Shown piece after piece: positions 27,374 through 38,419 of a stretch of DNA of 64,000 nt. The notes below the pieces were generated by a model, which saw only the letters and a program-made list of their open reading frames with translations, had not been told where the DNA came from and searched no databases. Made by a program: the position numbers and the translations under genes. The stretch is from Candidatus Kuenenia stuttgartensis. Lineage in GTDB: Bacteria; Planctomycetota; Planctomycetia; Gemmatales; Gemmataceae. The stretch spans positions 74,964-138,963 of the forward strand of contig CAMCLK010000002.1 of assembly GCA_945875585.1 (NCBI GenBank). Direction: 5' to 3'. How positions within the stretch are numbered: the stretch's first letter is position 1; the number at the start of each line of letters is the position of its first letter.

Positions 27374-28333
27374 ATGTCCGACGCGCAGATCATTTTGAAG
27401 ATCAAGGATTTTCTTCTGATCTTCACCAGCATATTTTATGAGGCCTTGCCATTCATTGTGGTGGGGGCGCTCATTGCCGGTTTGCTCGAAGAATTCCTTC
27501 CCGGAAAACTCCTCACTCGCTGGTTTCCAAGGGCCAGCCTTACAGGTGCCATTTTGGGCGCCGGGCTTGGCTTGGTATTTCCCATGTGCGAGTGCGGTAT
27601 TGTGCCCATCATGCGGCGATTGTTACGCAAGGGGCTGCCTCTTGGCAGCTGTGTCGCTTATCTTTTGGCCGGTCCTGTTATTAACCCTATCGTTTTGCTC
27701 AGCACATTCTTCGCGTTTAGCGGAATGGGAGAAAATCCCGGCCAATTGGGCGGTGGTGCCATGACTGCCCTGCGCGCTGGAATGGCTTATCTTATCGCCG
27801 TTATTACGGCGCTTTTCGTGCAGGCCTATGCATCCGGCCGTGAACAAGAGTTGTTGGTGCCACTTCCAGGCCATAACGATGACGAAAATAACCGGGATAT
27901 GAGTATTCTGGCTCGCGTCGATCGTGTGACGGCTGTGGTATTGCACGATTTCATCGACATTTCATTTTTTCTGATTCTTGGGGCACTGATGTCCGCTGGT
28001 GTCCGCCTGTTTTATTCGCAGGACGACATTAGCTCATTTTCCATGGCTCATCCTATTCCTTCCATCTTTTTGATGATGGTTCTGGCCTATCTGCTTTGCC
28101 TTTGCAGTGAAGCAGATGCGTTTGTCGCTGCAAGCTTTGTGAAAATGGTGCCCGCCGCCAAAGCAGCGTTTCTGGTATTTGGCCCGATGATGGATATCAA
28201 GCTTATGTTGATGTATACCAGAGTATTCCGCCCCAGACTCATTGTCTTGATCGTAACGCTTGTGGCAATTCAAACTTTTGTTTTGGCGACCATGTATCAC
28301 CTCGCAACTGCTGGCTTCGCAGTTCCTGAATAA
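27374..28333 (+). CDS. Putative permease of the YraQ/YcgR (ArsP-like, DUF318) family
   Basis: A 319-residue membrane protein with about eight hydrophobic segments. The first half contains PMCECGIVPI (about 73-82) and the second CLCSEADAFVAA; paired Cys motifs in these two halves are typical of PF03773 permeases such as ArsP and B. subtilis YcgR. A cytoplasmic loop (about 155-185) is polar and acidic. In B. subtilis the YcgR homologue is encoded beside YcgQ and is under zinc (Zur) control. Here too the next gene, 11 bp away, is the TIGR03943 partner. ATG at 27374 is chosen; in-frame upstream TTG and GTG codons are less likely. The transported ion is not proven, but zinc or another divalent metal fits. 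Confidence 0.85.
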   Translation: MSDAQIILKIKDFLLIFTSIFYEALPFIVVGALIAGLLEEFLPGKLLTRWFPRASLTGAILGAGLGLVFPMCECGIVPIMRRLLRKGLPLGSCVAYLLAGPVINPIVLLSTFFAFSGMGENPGQLGGGAMTALRAGMAYLIAVITALFVQAYASGREQELLVPLPGHNDDENNRDMSILARVDRVTAVVLHDFIDISFFLILGALMSAGVRLFYSQDDISSFSMAHPIPSIFLMMVLAYLLCLCSEADAFVAASFVKMVPAAKAAFLVFGPMMDIKLMLMYTRVFRPRLIVLIVTLVAIQTFVLATMYHLATAGFAVPE

Positions 28334-28344
28334 AGGGGCCTGTC

Positions 28345-29388
28345 ATGGCACATGATCATCAGAATATTCCTTCGGGCGGCCTTTCGTTGTCGCTGGCCAT
28401 GACTGATTCCCCCCCTGCACCGCCCTTGCCTCCCCAGAATGACCATGGCGCACTTCCCCCCGCGTCGTGGTTTCAGGAGCAGTTCTTGCAGGCAGGAATT
28501 GCTGTGGCACTCGGTGTTATATCGGTTGGCCTCTACACCTCTGGTCGCGTCAACTTGATGCTTGCCCCCAAGTTTCATGCATGGCTGCTTGGGGGCGCAC
28601 TTGTGCTGCTTACCGTTGCCGCACTGCGTCTTGCGCTGCTGATTCGGATGGCGACTAAGGTGCGAGCCAGCCTTGCAAAAGGCAAATCCGCTCAACATGC
28701 CCACGTGCATGGACCAGATTGCCATCACGATCATCATGAAAGTCCAGTAGAAGCGACCCACCACATTCACGGACCCGGTTGCGATCATTCCCATGGTGAT
28801 ACCCACGTTCATGGTCCAGATTGTGGTCACGACCATAGCCATCAATGGCTGCCACTGCAGGTAATGGTTTTGGCTATTCCAGTCATCTTGTTTGGGTTGA
28901 ATTTACCCAATGAAGCTTTTGGCAACATGAAGGCACTGGATCTGGACGCCTATTCCTCGCAAATGGAATCGGTTGGCGACAAGGGCTCGGCAGATAACGT
29001 CAGTTTCCTGCAGTTGGAACGAGCAGCGTCGAATCCTGAGGCACGATCGCTTTATGAAGGCAAATCGGTGCAATTAGTGGGGCGTTTCGTTGGTGACCAT
29101 GACAAACGCTTCACCTTGATTCGCTACAAGATGAATTGCTGCGCCGCGGATGCTGTGCCACTCAACGCGGCCATCATGGTCGATCCCGAGTCCTCCGGCC
29201 GATTGGATTATCGTTACTGGTCGAATAAATGGGTCGAGGTGAAGGGCCAGGTACGGTTTTTGAAAAGCAAGGACGGGAAGTCATTTTTGACGGCTCTGAT
29301 TTTGAAGGCTAAGGACTCGGATGACCTCAACAAAACCGATACATGGATCAGGGAAACCGTTCCAGATTCGCCATTCCTGACGGAATAA
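28345..29388 (+). CDS. TIGR03943 (DUF1980, YcgQ-like) permease partner with His-rich loop
   Basis: A 347-residue membrane protein: two N-terminal membrane segments (about 50-68 and 78-100), then a remarkable His/Cys-rich loop at 118-166, a third segment (about 170-186), and a soluble C-terminal domain. The loop holds 17 His and 3 Cys in 49 residues as three imperfect repeats of the form H-x-H-G-P-x-C. The N-terminus also has MAHDHQ. Such loops bind zinc, nickel or cobalt. The C-terminal domain (220-340; VQLVGRFV, RYKMNCCAADAVPL) is the usual TIGR03943 part, with an MNCCAAD Cys pair. AAGGGG lies upstream of the ATG. It is encoded 11 bp after its predicted partner permease. Confidence 0.85.
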   Translation: MAHDHQNIPSGGLSLSLAMTDSPPAPPLPPQNDHGALPPASWFQEQFLQAGIAVALGVISVGLYTSGRVNLMLAPKFHAWLLGGALVLLTVAALRLALLIRMATKVRASLAKGKSAQHAHVHGPDCHHDHHESPVEATHHIHGPGCDHSHGDTHVHGPDCGHDHSHQWLPLQVMVLAIPVILFGLNLPNEAFGNMKALDLDAYSSQMESVGDKGSADNVSFLQLERAASNPEARSLYEGKSVQLVGRFVGDHDKRFTLIRYKMNCCAADAVPLNAAIMVDPESSGRLDYRYWSNKWVEVKGQVRFLKSKDGKSFLTALILKAKDSDDLNKTDTWIRETVPDSPFLTE

Positions 29389-29417
29389 CCCTGATTGTTG
29401 TCATAGGAGGGCATTGA

Positions 29418-30602
29418 ATGCACCAGTTGATTCGCAACGTGTCTGGATTGGTTCTGCTGTCCATGGTTGGCACGGTTCTCACAGCCTGCCCCTTCTGCTC
29501 CATGCAGGGGCAAACCTTAACGGGCGAGGTGCAAACTGTAGGCATGGTTCTATTTGGTACCCTCAAGAACGCGCGTCTTGCCCCAGGAGGCGACGGTCTA
29601 GCTGGAACCACAGAATTGCACGTTGAGGAAGTCATCAAAGATCACGATGTTCGCAAAGGCGCAAAGGTCCTGACGCTGAACCGCTACATTCCGCCTGATA
29701 AGGAAAGGAATTACAAGTATCTCATCTATTGCGACGTGTTTATGGGAAAGGTTGACCCGTATCGTGGCGTGGCAGTTCTTCCGGATAGCCGCGCAGCCGC
29801 TTATCTTTCTGGATCTCTGAAACTCAAGGATGCTCCCGTAGCGGAACGGCTGAAATATTTCTTCGGATGGCTCGATGATAAAGATATTGAAGTATCCAAC
29901 GACTCTTACAAAGAGTTTGCCAATGCCGACTATAAGGACTTTCGGCCAATGGCAGCGTCACTGCCTGCTTCAAAAGTGGCAGGATGGCTGAAGGATCCGT
30001 CAACCCCCGGTTTTCGCCTTGGCCTGTACGCTTCCATTTTGGGCCATTGCGGGCAAAAGCCTGACGCGGCACTTCTGGCGTCGTTGCTCGATAATTCCGA
30101 TAAGCGGTTGTCTACGGGATATGACGGTATTCTTGCCGCGTACACGATGCTCGATAAGGATGCTGGTCTGAAGCGTGTGATGGGGCTACTGTCCGATCCG
30201 AAAGGCGACTTTTTGCTGCGTTATGCCGGCCTGCGCGCTGTTCGCTTTTTTCACGATTACAGATTGGATCTTGTGTCGGCACAAGATTGTTCCAAAGCTG
30301 TGGCATTGTTGCTAAGTCATAGTGACATTGCAGATATGGCAATCGAGGATCTTCGTCGCTGGAAAGCATGGGATTTTTCAGACGCGGTTCTTGCAGTCAG
30401 GCAGTCGGAGTCTGGTAAGGTATCGATTGTTCGCCGCGCAGTGTTGAGGTTCGCGTTAAGTTGCCCAACCCCCGCAGCAAAGGCCTTGGTAGTCCAACTG
30501 CGGAAGGAAGATAAGCAAGGCGTGGAAGATGCGGAAGAGTTGCTCAAACTTGAAGAGGTAAAGCCTTCTGCCGTGTCCCCCCCTGCCCCACCCAAACCCT
30601 GA
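29418..30602 (+). CDS. Putative lipoprotein with N-terminal CPFC motif
   Basis: A 394-residue exported protein of unknown function. The signal peptide ends VLTAC, a plausible lipobox with Cys24, and that Cys is also the first of a CPFC pair (24-27). The pair could serve as lipid anchor and metal or redox ligand at once. Residues 35-130 look like a beta-rich domain (GEVQTVGMVLFGTL, TTELHVEEVIKDH). Residues 150-380 are helical and resemble HEAT-like repeats. AGGAGG lies 7-8 bases before ATG 29418. Its place between the metal-permease genes and the CbiM-like gene, with gaps of 29 and 19 bp, suggests an outer metal-related role, which is inference. Confidence 0.6.
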   Translation: MHQLIRNVSGLVLLSMVGTVLTACPFCSMQGQTLTGEVQTVGMVLFGTLKNARLAPGGDGLAGTTELHVEEVIKDHDVRKGAKVLTLNRYIPPDKERNYKYLIYCDVFMGKVDPYRGVAVLPDSRAAAYLSGSLKLKDAPVAERLKYFFGWLDDKDIEVSNDSYKEFANADYKDFRPMAASLPASKVAGWLKDPSTPGFRLGLYASILGHCGQKPDAALLASLLDNSDKRLSTGYDGILAAYTMLDKDAGLKRVMGLLSDPKGDFLLRYAGLRAVRFFHDYRLDLVSAQDCSKAVALLLSHSDIADMAIEDLRRWKAWDFSDAVLAVRQSESGKVSIVRRAVLRFALSCPTPAAKALVVQLRKEDKQGVEDAEELLKLEEVKPSAVSPPAPPKP

Positions 30603-31700
30603 TCTAGCAGGTATCACCAAGGTGTTTGCCCCTCTTATTGCTGTTCATCTGGCAGATGGCCAATTAGTGATGCCCGCCATTTTAGGCGCTTGGGTTGTGT
30701 GCTTTGTGATGATGGTCATCACGTGCCGTGGCATGACCGAGGAAGAGGCACCGGGCATTGCATTGTTTGCTGGGGTCTTTTTTTTGGGGTCCTTGCTGTC
30801 GGTACCAGTTCCTGCCGGACCGCGTACCCACCTTTTATTGACCGGGCTTGTCGGCGTGGTGCTTGGGGTTCGCGCATTTCCAGCAATATTGGTTGGGTGT
30901 GCCATGCAAGCATTGCTGTTTGCGCATGGGGGGCCCATGTCGGTGGCTGTGAATTCATTGGTAATGGGTCTTCCTGCTGTTACGGTCGGGATTGTATTTC
31001 GCAGATTGTTGGGTCCAGGAATGTCGGCTGGTGTTGTTCGTGCTATCGGATTTGGAGCGGGTTTATCTGCGATCGCACTCACAATATTATTGCATGCATC
31101 TGTGCTTCTTCTGTGGGGCCAAGGTGCTTGGAGTTTGAGCGTGGCCGTGATTGTGGCCATTCATCTCCCTCTCATGGCTATTGAAGGTGTTGTAAGTGCT
31201 GCTGTTGTCGGGCTCGTTTGGCGAGCACGGCCATCCATGCTCGGATTAACAATGCGCGCCTCAACCGCCTTGCTGATAGCGGGCATTATGGCACCAACGG
31301 CATGGTCATCGTGGCATCGACTTGAAGTGGAAGCGCGGCACACTCCCGGTTTTGGTGTGATAGTGCTGGCTCGTTTTTCTGAAGATGATCCTGCCGAGGA
31401 TGGCGAAGTGGCTTTGCAGGATGCCGATGGTTTCGAGCGCCATCGTGTATTGATGGTTGATGGACGTGCTGTCCTTCCTAAAATCGAATCTGGAGATTGG
31501 TTGGTACGTGTTTGGGCTTCGGGTCACTATGGCGAAGCCCAGCTCAATTTGGACGGATCTGCTGGAACTGTGGGATCGAACGCACATTATGAAACCAGAC
31601 TGAATATCGTTGCCGCGGTTGCAGGAGTTTCCTTGTTGCTGTCGATCGCCTGCTGTTATCAACTTCGGTTGTTTTCACGCCAATTGGCATTAGCACGAAA

Positions 31701-33620
<1,920 letters not shown>

Positions 33621-33706
33621 CCTGATTTTCCGGTCCATTCAATTGGCTTTGGAACTGGGCCTGCCCCATCGTTCCCCTCGATGCCTTTACAGGATACCAT
33701 CAAGGT

Positions 33707-34837
33707 ATGAGCTCTTGTGGAAGTGTCGTCATTCTTGGCGGAGGCGTTCAGGGTTTGACCCTCGCCTGGTTCCTTGCCCGTGAAGGCTGCAAGGTGCGCC
33801 TGATCGATCGCCAAGCGTGCGGTCGTGAAGCATCTTGGGCAGGTGCCGGAATTATTCCACCCGGACAAGCCAGCGACAGCTCCCCCGTTACCGATCGATT
33901 GCGAAGCCTTAGTTCTGGCCTTTTTTTTAAGATGTCGGAAGATCTGTTGGCCCTGACGGGCATAGACAATGGATACCGCATCTGTGGGGCGTGGCACCTT
34001 GCGGACGATCAGGGCTCACTCGACCAGGTAATTAGGCTTTGCCAAGTTGAAAGATTAGCGCACGAGGTGGTCCAAGAACCATTGGTTCGGCACCGATTAG
34101 ACTGGTTGGGGCCAGATGTCCCTGCGGCTTGTTTTGTCGCCCAGACTGCTCAGGTACGCAACCCGTGGCATTTAAAAGCGCTTGAAGCAGCCTGCCGTAA
34201 ATCGGGAGTTGTTATCAATGATCATGTCAGCGTCGGGAAATTGATTGTCGAGCGGAATCGCATTTCATCGATTGAGACGTCGGAAGGAATGATTCACGGC
34301 GACCAATTTGCGTTGACTGCAGGGGCTTGGAGTTGTGGTTTAGCCGCTTCGGTCAATGTGGTCCTTCCCGTCCGTCCTGTTCAGGGGGTCATTGTTCTGC
34401 TGGAATGCCTATACAGTCATTTTTCATCGATTATTGAGCAAGGGAAACGCTATATAGTGCCGCGAGGGGACGGGCTGTTTCTTGTCGGTAGCAACGAAGT
34501 CGAAATAGGTTTCGACAAAACGGTGAACCCTCAAACCGTTGAAGAGTTGGAAGCGTGGGCGCAACAAATGGTCCCTGGATTATTGAATGCGCGCCGAGTG
34601 ACCTCATGGGCTGGTTTGAGGCCGGGTTCGCCTGATGGGGCACCATTTCTGGGTATGTGCCCGAACATCGAGAATTTGTTTTTGGCGACAGGGCATTATC
34701 GCGCAGGACTGCAGCTTTCACCCGGATCAGCGACTCTGGTTGCGGATGTGATGCTGGGACGAAAACCTGCAGTGCCCATAGATCCATTTTCCCCCCTTCG
34801 GCCAGAAGGTTTTCTGCCTCGTGGATTCAACAATTGA
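33707..34837 (+). CDS. thiO: Glycine oxidase ThiO / FAD-dependent amino-acid oxidase
   Basis: FAD-dependent oxidase that converts glycine to dehydroglycine for the thiazole part of thiamine. The 376-residue protein has the N-terminal dinucleotide fold VVILGGGVQG, the family stretch GREASWAGAGII, the LTAGAW segment and the C-terminal ATGHYRAGLQLSP. Length and motifs fit ThiO better than the related D-amino-acid dehydrogenases. No other thiamine gene (thiS, thiG, thiC) is nearby. Its stop codon overlaps the proposed TTG start of the first GTPase gene, so the three genes probably form one transcript. ATG 33707 lies 86 bp from the divergent mutS2 start. Confidence 0.8.
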   Translation: MSSCGSVVILGGGVQGLTLAWFLAREGCKVRLIDRQACGREASWAGAGIIPPGQASDSSPVTDRLRSLSSGLFFKMSEDLLALTGIDNGYRICGAWHLADDQGSLDQVIRLCQVERLAHEVVQEPLVRHRLDWLGPDVPAACFVAQTAQVRNPWHLKALEAACRKSGVVINDHVSVGKLIVERNRISSIETSEGMIHGDQFALTAGAWSCGLAASVNVVLPVRPVQGVIVLLECLYSHFSSIIEQGKRYIVPRGDGLFLVGSNEVEIGFDKTVNPQTVEELEAWAQQMVPGLLNARRVTSWAGLRPGSPDGAPFLGMCPNIENLFLATGHYRAGLQLSPGSATLVADVMLGRKPAVPIDPFSPLRPEGFLPRGFNN

Positions 34838-36579
34838 AAAATAAAATCGCCAATACCGTTCAACCATTGCTTACTTCAGACCCATCGTTGGCAGAAGATT
34901 TGGCAACACTTCTAGCGTTGGCCGATTGGAATGGGTTAAGTCCATTAGAATCCGGGTTTTTGAGCGGATTTTTGCCTGCTATTGCCGCGCGACTGTATAA
35001 CGACAAGCTAAACGAAAATGCGGGTGTTTCGCAAATAACATTGCTGGGTGGGGCATTTGTCGGCAAAAGTACAGTTGTGAACTTCCTTGCGGGTGAGCGC
35101 TTGGCCGAAAGCGGAGTCGGTACTCGACATGCCCGTTTACCTCTTGCTGTACGAATAGGGTGCCAGCAAGATGTTGCTGATGCGGCCCCCATTCCTGCGC
35201 CACTGGATGACTACCAATACCGCCGGGTGGTGGCAACTCAATCTACCATGGGCTGTCCATCTGTGGTTTGGGATGCATCCGAAGCCACAACACATGGTGC
35301 ATTGGGCGAAGGAATCAAGCAACTGGGAGCGCTGCTTGCAACTAGCGATGTGGTTGTTCTTGTTGTGTCGGTTGAAAGTTATTCAGATTTCGGGGTTCTT
35401 CGATTGCTGGAATGGTGCGTGCATTCAGATTGCCTCCCAGTGGCAGTTGTCACGAAAACACCCCCTGATAACGATAGCTTTGTTGCGGATCACCTTAGAA
35501 GAATCGTGGCCCATCGTTTGCCTGGACTATTGTTGCCTGTGGTAATGCTTCCAGAGTCGGATGCGATAAACATTGCCGCAGGCATTGCGGGGCAAGGTCC
35601 ATTGGCTGCTAGCCGGCAGAAATTGGCCTTGGAAGTCTCAGGCGTTGTGGCCGAATCACACAAAAAATCAAAGCAGTCAAGACAAGTGGCAATTGTCAAC
35701 GTCTTATCTCGTTTTCTCAAAGATCAGTCGCAATGGACGACTCCAATAGAGCATTTTAATGTCGTATTGGAGGCGGCAGTTTCCAGGGGGCGGTTGGAAG
35801 CTGAAGCTTCCCTAATCAGTGGTGCGAAAGCGCGCTTGAGTGCAGCAGGTTTTTCCCTAGCTGGGAAAAACCTGCTGGAATCACTCGAGTTGCCTGGTCA
35901 TGGTCGGGTATGGAGCTTGCTGTTTCGTTTGGCTGGTTGGCCGCTAAGGCAGTGGCTCGTCGGATCAGGTAAGAGCACACCGCTCGAAGAAGTTGAGTCG
36001 GTCTTGCCACGAGCATTGGGAACCTGGAAAGCGCGCGTGCAACTGGAAGTGGTTCCACTCAGGAACGACCTGTTGATGCAGGGGGCCATGTGGTCTGGCG
36101 GGGTTCGGCGCAACGTTGAATCTCGTCAATTATCGGATGGAATTCAGGCAAAGGCGGCGGAAATAGATGCAAATCTTGTCAAGGAAGCCAATCTCAGCGC
36201 TGTCGATTTGCTGAATGCGCGACCTGGCCTGCTTGGATTTTTAAGGTCTATCATATTTATTTTGCAGTGCGCCTGCCTTTTTGCATCAATCTGGTACGGG
36301 AGTGGCGGGTTGCTTTCGTTGGTCTATTTGGCGGTATTTGCTGGACTCGCGGACTTGCTTCTTGTTCTTACTGTTCGCCTGCCCCTCTTTATGATTGAGC
36401 GTTCATCGCAAATAAGATGGTTAGATCGGATGCGTTTCGAAATCATCAATCCATTCGCCTTGGAATTGACTCGGGAAATGAAAATAGCCCTTGGCCCGAT
36501 AAACGATGCGTTTGAAGCTTGGAAGCGTGCTCAAAGGACGATAAATAACTATAGCGTGCCGGGAGATAGCCGGTCATGA
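34834..36579 (+). CDS. Dynamin-like membrane GTPase A (degenerate G motifs)
   Basis: A 581-residue protein from TTG 34834, overlapping the thiO stop by 4 bp (TTGA); an upstream in-frame start at 34657 would read through thiO and is less likely. After a helical leader (1-65), the P-loop GGAFVGKST lies at 72-80. The switch-2 position reads VWDASE (Asp147 but no glycine), and the G4 motif is TKTPPD (207-212) in place of NKxD. A long helical region follows, with two hydrophobic segments near residues 460-510 (FLRSIIFILQ..., LLLVLTVRLP) and an amphipathic tail. The layout is that of bacterial dynamin-like or related membrane GTPases. It overlaps the next GTPase gene by 4 bp. Its function is unknown. 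Confidence 0.65.
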   Translation: MKNKIANTVQPLLTSDPSLAEDLATLLALADWNGLSPLESGFLSGFLPAIAARLYNDKLNENAGVSQITLLGGAFVGKSTVVNFLAGERLAESGVGTRHARLPLAVRIGCQQDVADAAPIPAPLDDYQYRRVVATQSTMGCPSVVWDASEATTHGALGEGIKQLGALLATSDVVVLVVSVESYSDFGVLRLLEWCVHSDCLPVAVVTKTPPDNDSFVADHLRRIVAHRLPGLLLPVVMLPESDAINIAAGIAGQGPLAASRQKLALEVSGVVAESHKKSKQSRQVAIVNVLSRFLKDQSQWTTPIEHFNVVLEAAVSRGRLEAEASLISGAKARLSAAGFSLAGKNLLESLELPGHGRVWSLLFRLAGWPLRQWLVGSGKSTPLEEVESVLPRALGTWKARVQLEVVPLRNDLLMQGAMWSGGVRRNVESRQLSDGIQAKAAEIDANLVKEANLSAVDLLNARPGLLGFLRSIIFILQCACLFASIWYGSGGLLSLVYLAVFAGLADLLLVLTVRLPLFMIERSSQIRWLDRMRFEIINPFALELTREMKIALGPINDAFEAWKRAQRTINNYSVPGDSRS

Positions 36580-38411
36580 ACCCAAATGCCGACCCTCGCA
36601 TGGCCACTGTGCTTTCCGGTATCTCTCGTCTCGTGGCAGATTTTGGAGACCAAGGCGCGCTAACGCTGATATTGCAAAACGATGCTGGCAAGTCTCTATC
36701 AGATTCTATGCAGAACGTTTCAAGAGCTGCCAGCATGCTGGAAAAGGGGCCACCTATCCCTCTTTTTGCCATGACTGGGCCAACTGGAGTTGGGAAAACA
36801 TCTCTGCTCAACGCCATTTTACAGCAGGAAGTTGCAGATGTGTCCTGGCGGCGTCCTACTACAATAGAACCTTTGCTCCATCTCTTTGGCAGTCAACCTG
36901 TTGCCGAATTGCCAGAAAATATCGGAAATTGTCAATGTGCGCCTCATGATATTGATTTTTTGTCTAATATGCTCATTGTGGATCTTCCAGATTTATATAT
37001 GGTTGACGCCACTGTTGGTCTGCGAAGTGAATCTCTGTTGGATCAGGCTGATGTTGTTCTGATTGTTGGTTCGCCAGAGCAATGCGGCAACCAATCAGTA
37101 TGGGAGTTGATTCGAAAGAAATCCGCGACAAGCGCTTTTGTTTTCGTGTTGAACAAGTGCGACCAACTGCCTGATGGAATTGGCGTGGGCCTCGCATTCA
37201 ATCGGATGACTGAGTTGGCGCAACTTGGATTCGCAAGTCCGATTATGCACCAGTTGAGCTGTCGATGGGCTTTGGATTCCGCGGCATGTAAGTCTGGGTA
37301 TGATTCATTTCATAAATTCCGTGAATGGGTTTCGGGTGGAGTTCGTGGAAAGACTTTGGAATCAGTTCGACGCCGGCGTCTGAATCGTGCCCTGAATCTT
37401 CTGGCAGCCAAAATCGAGGCGACGTTGTTGACCGACGCCCGATTGCGCTGGCGCCAAATTGAAAAGGAATGGGTGGCCGAAATTCAGGCGGAGGCGGGCC
37501 ACCTTTCAGAAACAGTCATGGAAGGACTCGATCGCCGCAGTGATGAGATGGAAGGATTTCTTGAGGCTGATTTGCGTGATCGGCTTCGCGGAATCATGGC
37601 TTTATGGCTGCGTTTGTTTGGACGGGGCAGGTCGGGAGGAGGCGGTTTGCTTACGGGCGGTTGGCGCGCCATGCTTGGTCAATTGGCGCTTGGTGGTCGG
37701 GAATCCGCGGCAAATAGTCGCGATCAGGCTTCCCGTTTGGCGCTGGAACCGGCCATCGATGGTAGCGGTGCCGATCGCAGGCGTATCGACCTGATGGACC
37801 GTTTGGCAGGAAGGGTGATCGATCAAGACCTTCCGGTTGATTCTGTGCGTGCTTCGTTCAGCAACCTTGCTCAGTCACCTTGGCGCGATCCACTTCTAGC
37901 GCAGGCGCGCACGGTGCTGGATGAATTTGAAGGGAGGCGATTGGCATCTGGAGGTGTACGCGGTCTGATTCGCGATATGTCCATCGGGCTGGCCAACTAC
38001 CTTCCTCCTATTGGTTTGCTGGGAATCCTATCGTGGCCAGTCATTCTTTTTTTTGACCCAATGGGGTGGAAACGAACACCGCAATTGTTCGACCTATTCC
38101 TTCCCGCATTGGGACTCGTTTTGATGCTGATGGGACTTCAAGCTCTACTCAGTATTGTTATGCCGTTTCAATGGCCAGCCATTCGTGCGGAATTGCGCCA
38201 GAGGTTGAGGTCGGCCAAAGCGGTCGAAATGGAACGGGAGTATCTGGCGGTCCTCGTAAAAAGCATGGCTGAAATGGAAGAGCATGCCAAGCGTTTGCTG
38301 GAACTGGCTGCAAGGGCCCGTGATCTGGCACGCGCAGCAGATTCATTACCCGGGGAACTCGGGTCTTTGGAAGCGCTTTTTGCCAGACCGCTGTCGGAAA
38401 ACAGCAAATAA
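36576..38411 (+). CDS. Dynamin-like membrane GTPase B
   Basis: A 611-residue GTPase encoded directly after GTPase A (ATGA overlap). It keeps all G motifs: P-loop GPTGVGKTS (68-76), Thr95/Thr96 as possible switch-1 residue, DLPD at 136-139 and NKCD at 193-196. A helical region (about 250-450) with a glycine-rich insert is followed by a hydrophobic hairpin near residues 470-530 (YLPPIGLLGILSW..., LFLPALGLVLMLMG) and a final coiled coil. The hydrophobic hairpin between helical parts fits a membrane-remodelling GTPase. With partner A it probably forms an asymmetric pair, one active and one degenerate; that pairing is inferred from gene overlap and shared layout. Confidence 0.7.
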   Translation: MNPNADPRMATVLSGISRLVADFGDQGALTLILQNDAGKSLSDSMQNVSRAASMLEKGPPIPLFAMTGPTGVGKTSLLNAILQQEVADVSWRRPTTIEPLLHLFGSQPVAELPENIGNCQCAPHDIDFLSNMLIVDLPDLYMVDATVGLRSESLLDQADVVLIVGSPEQCGNQSVWELIRKKSATSAFVFVLNKCDQLPDGIGVGLAFNRMTELAQLGFASPIMHQLSCRWALDSAACKSGYDSFHKFREWVSGGVRGKTLESVRRRRLNRALNLLAAKIEATLLTDARLRWRQIEKEWVAEIQAEAGHLSETVMEGLDRRSDEMEGFLEADLRDRLRGIMALWLRLFGRGRSGGGGLLTGGWRAMLGQLALGGRESAANSRDQASRLALEPAIDGSGADRRRIDLMDRLAGRVIDQDLPVDSVRASFSNLAQSPWRDPLLAQARTVLDEFEGRRLASGGVRGLIRDMSIGLANYLPPIGLLGILSWPVILFFDPMGWKRTPQLFDLFLPALGLVLMLMGLQALLSIVMPFQWPAIRAELRQRLRSAKAVEMEREYLAVLVKSMAEMEEHAKRLLELAARARDLARAADSLPGELGSLEALFARPLSENSK

Positions 38412-38419
38412 TTGCCAGA

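Noticed and set aside
34657-34833. Longer start for GTPase A inside thiO
   Set aside because: The extra 59 codons lie within the conserved end of thiO and encode no domain. A TTG at the thiO stop fits the coupled arrangement.
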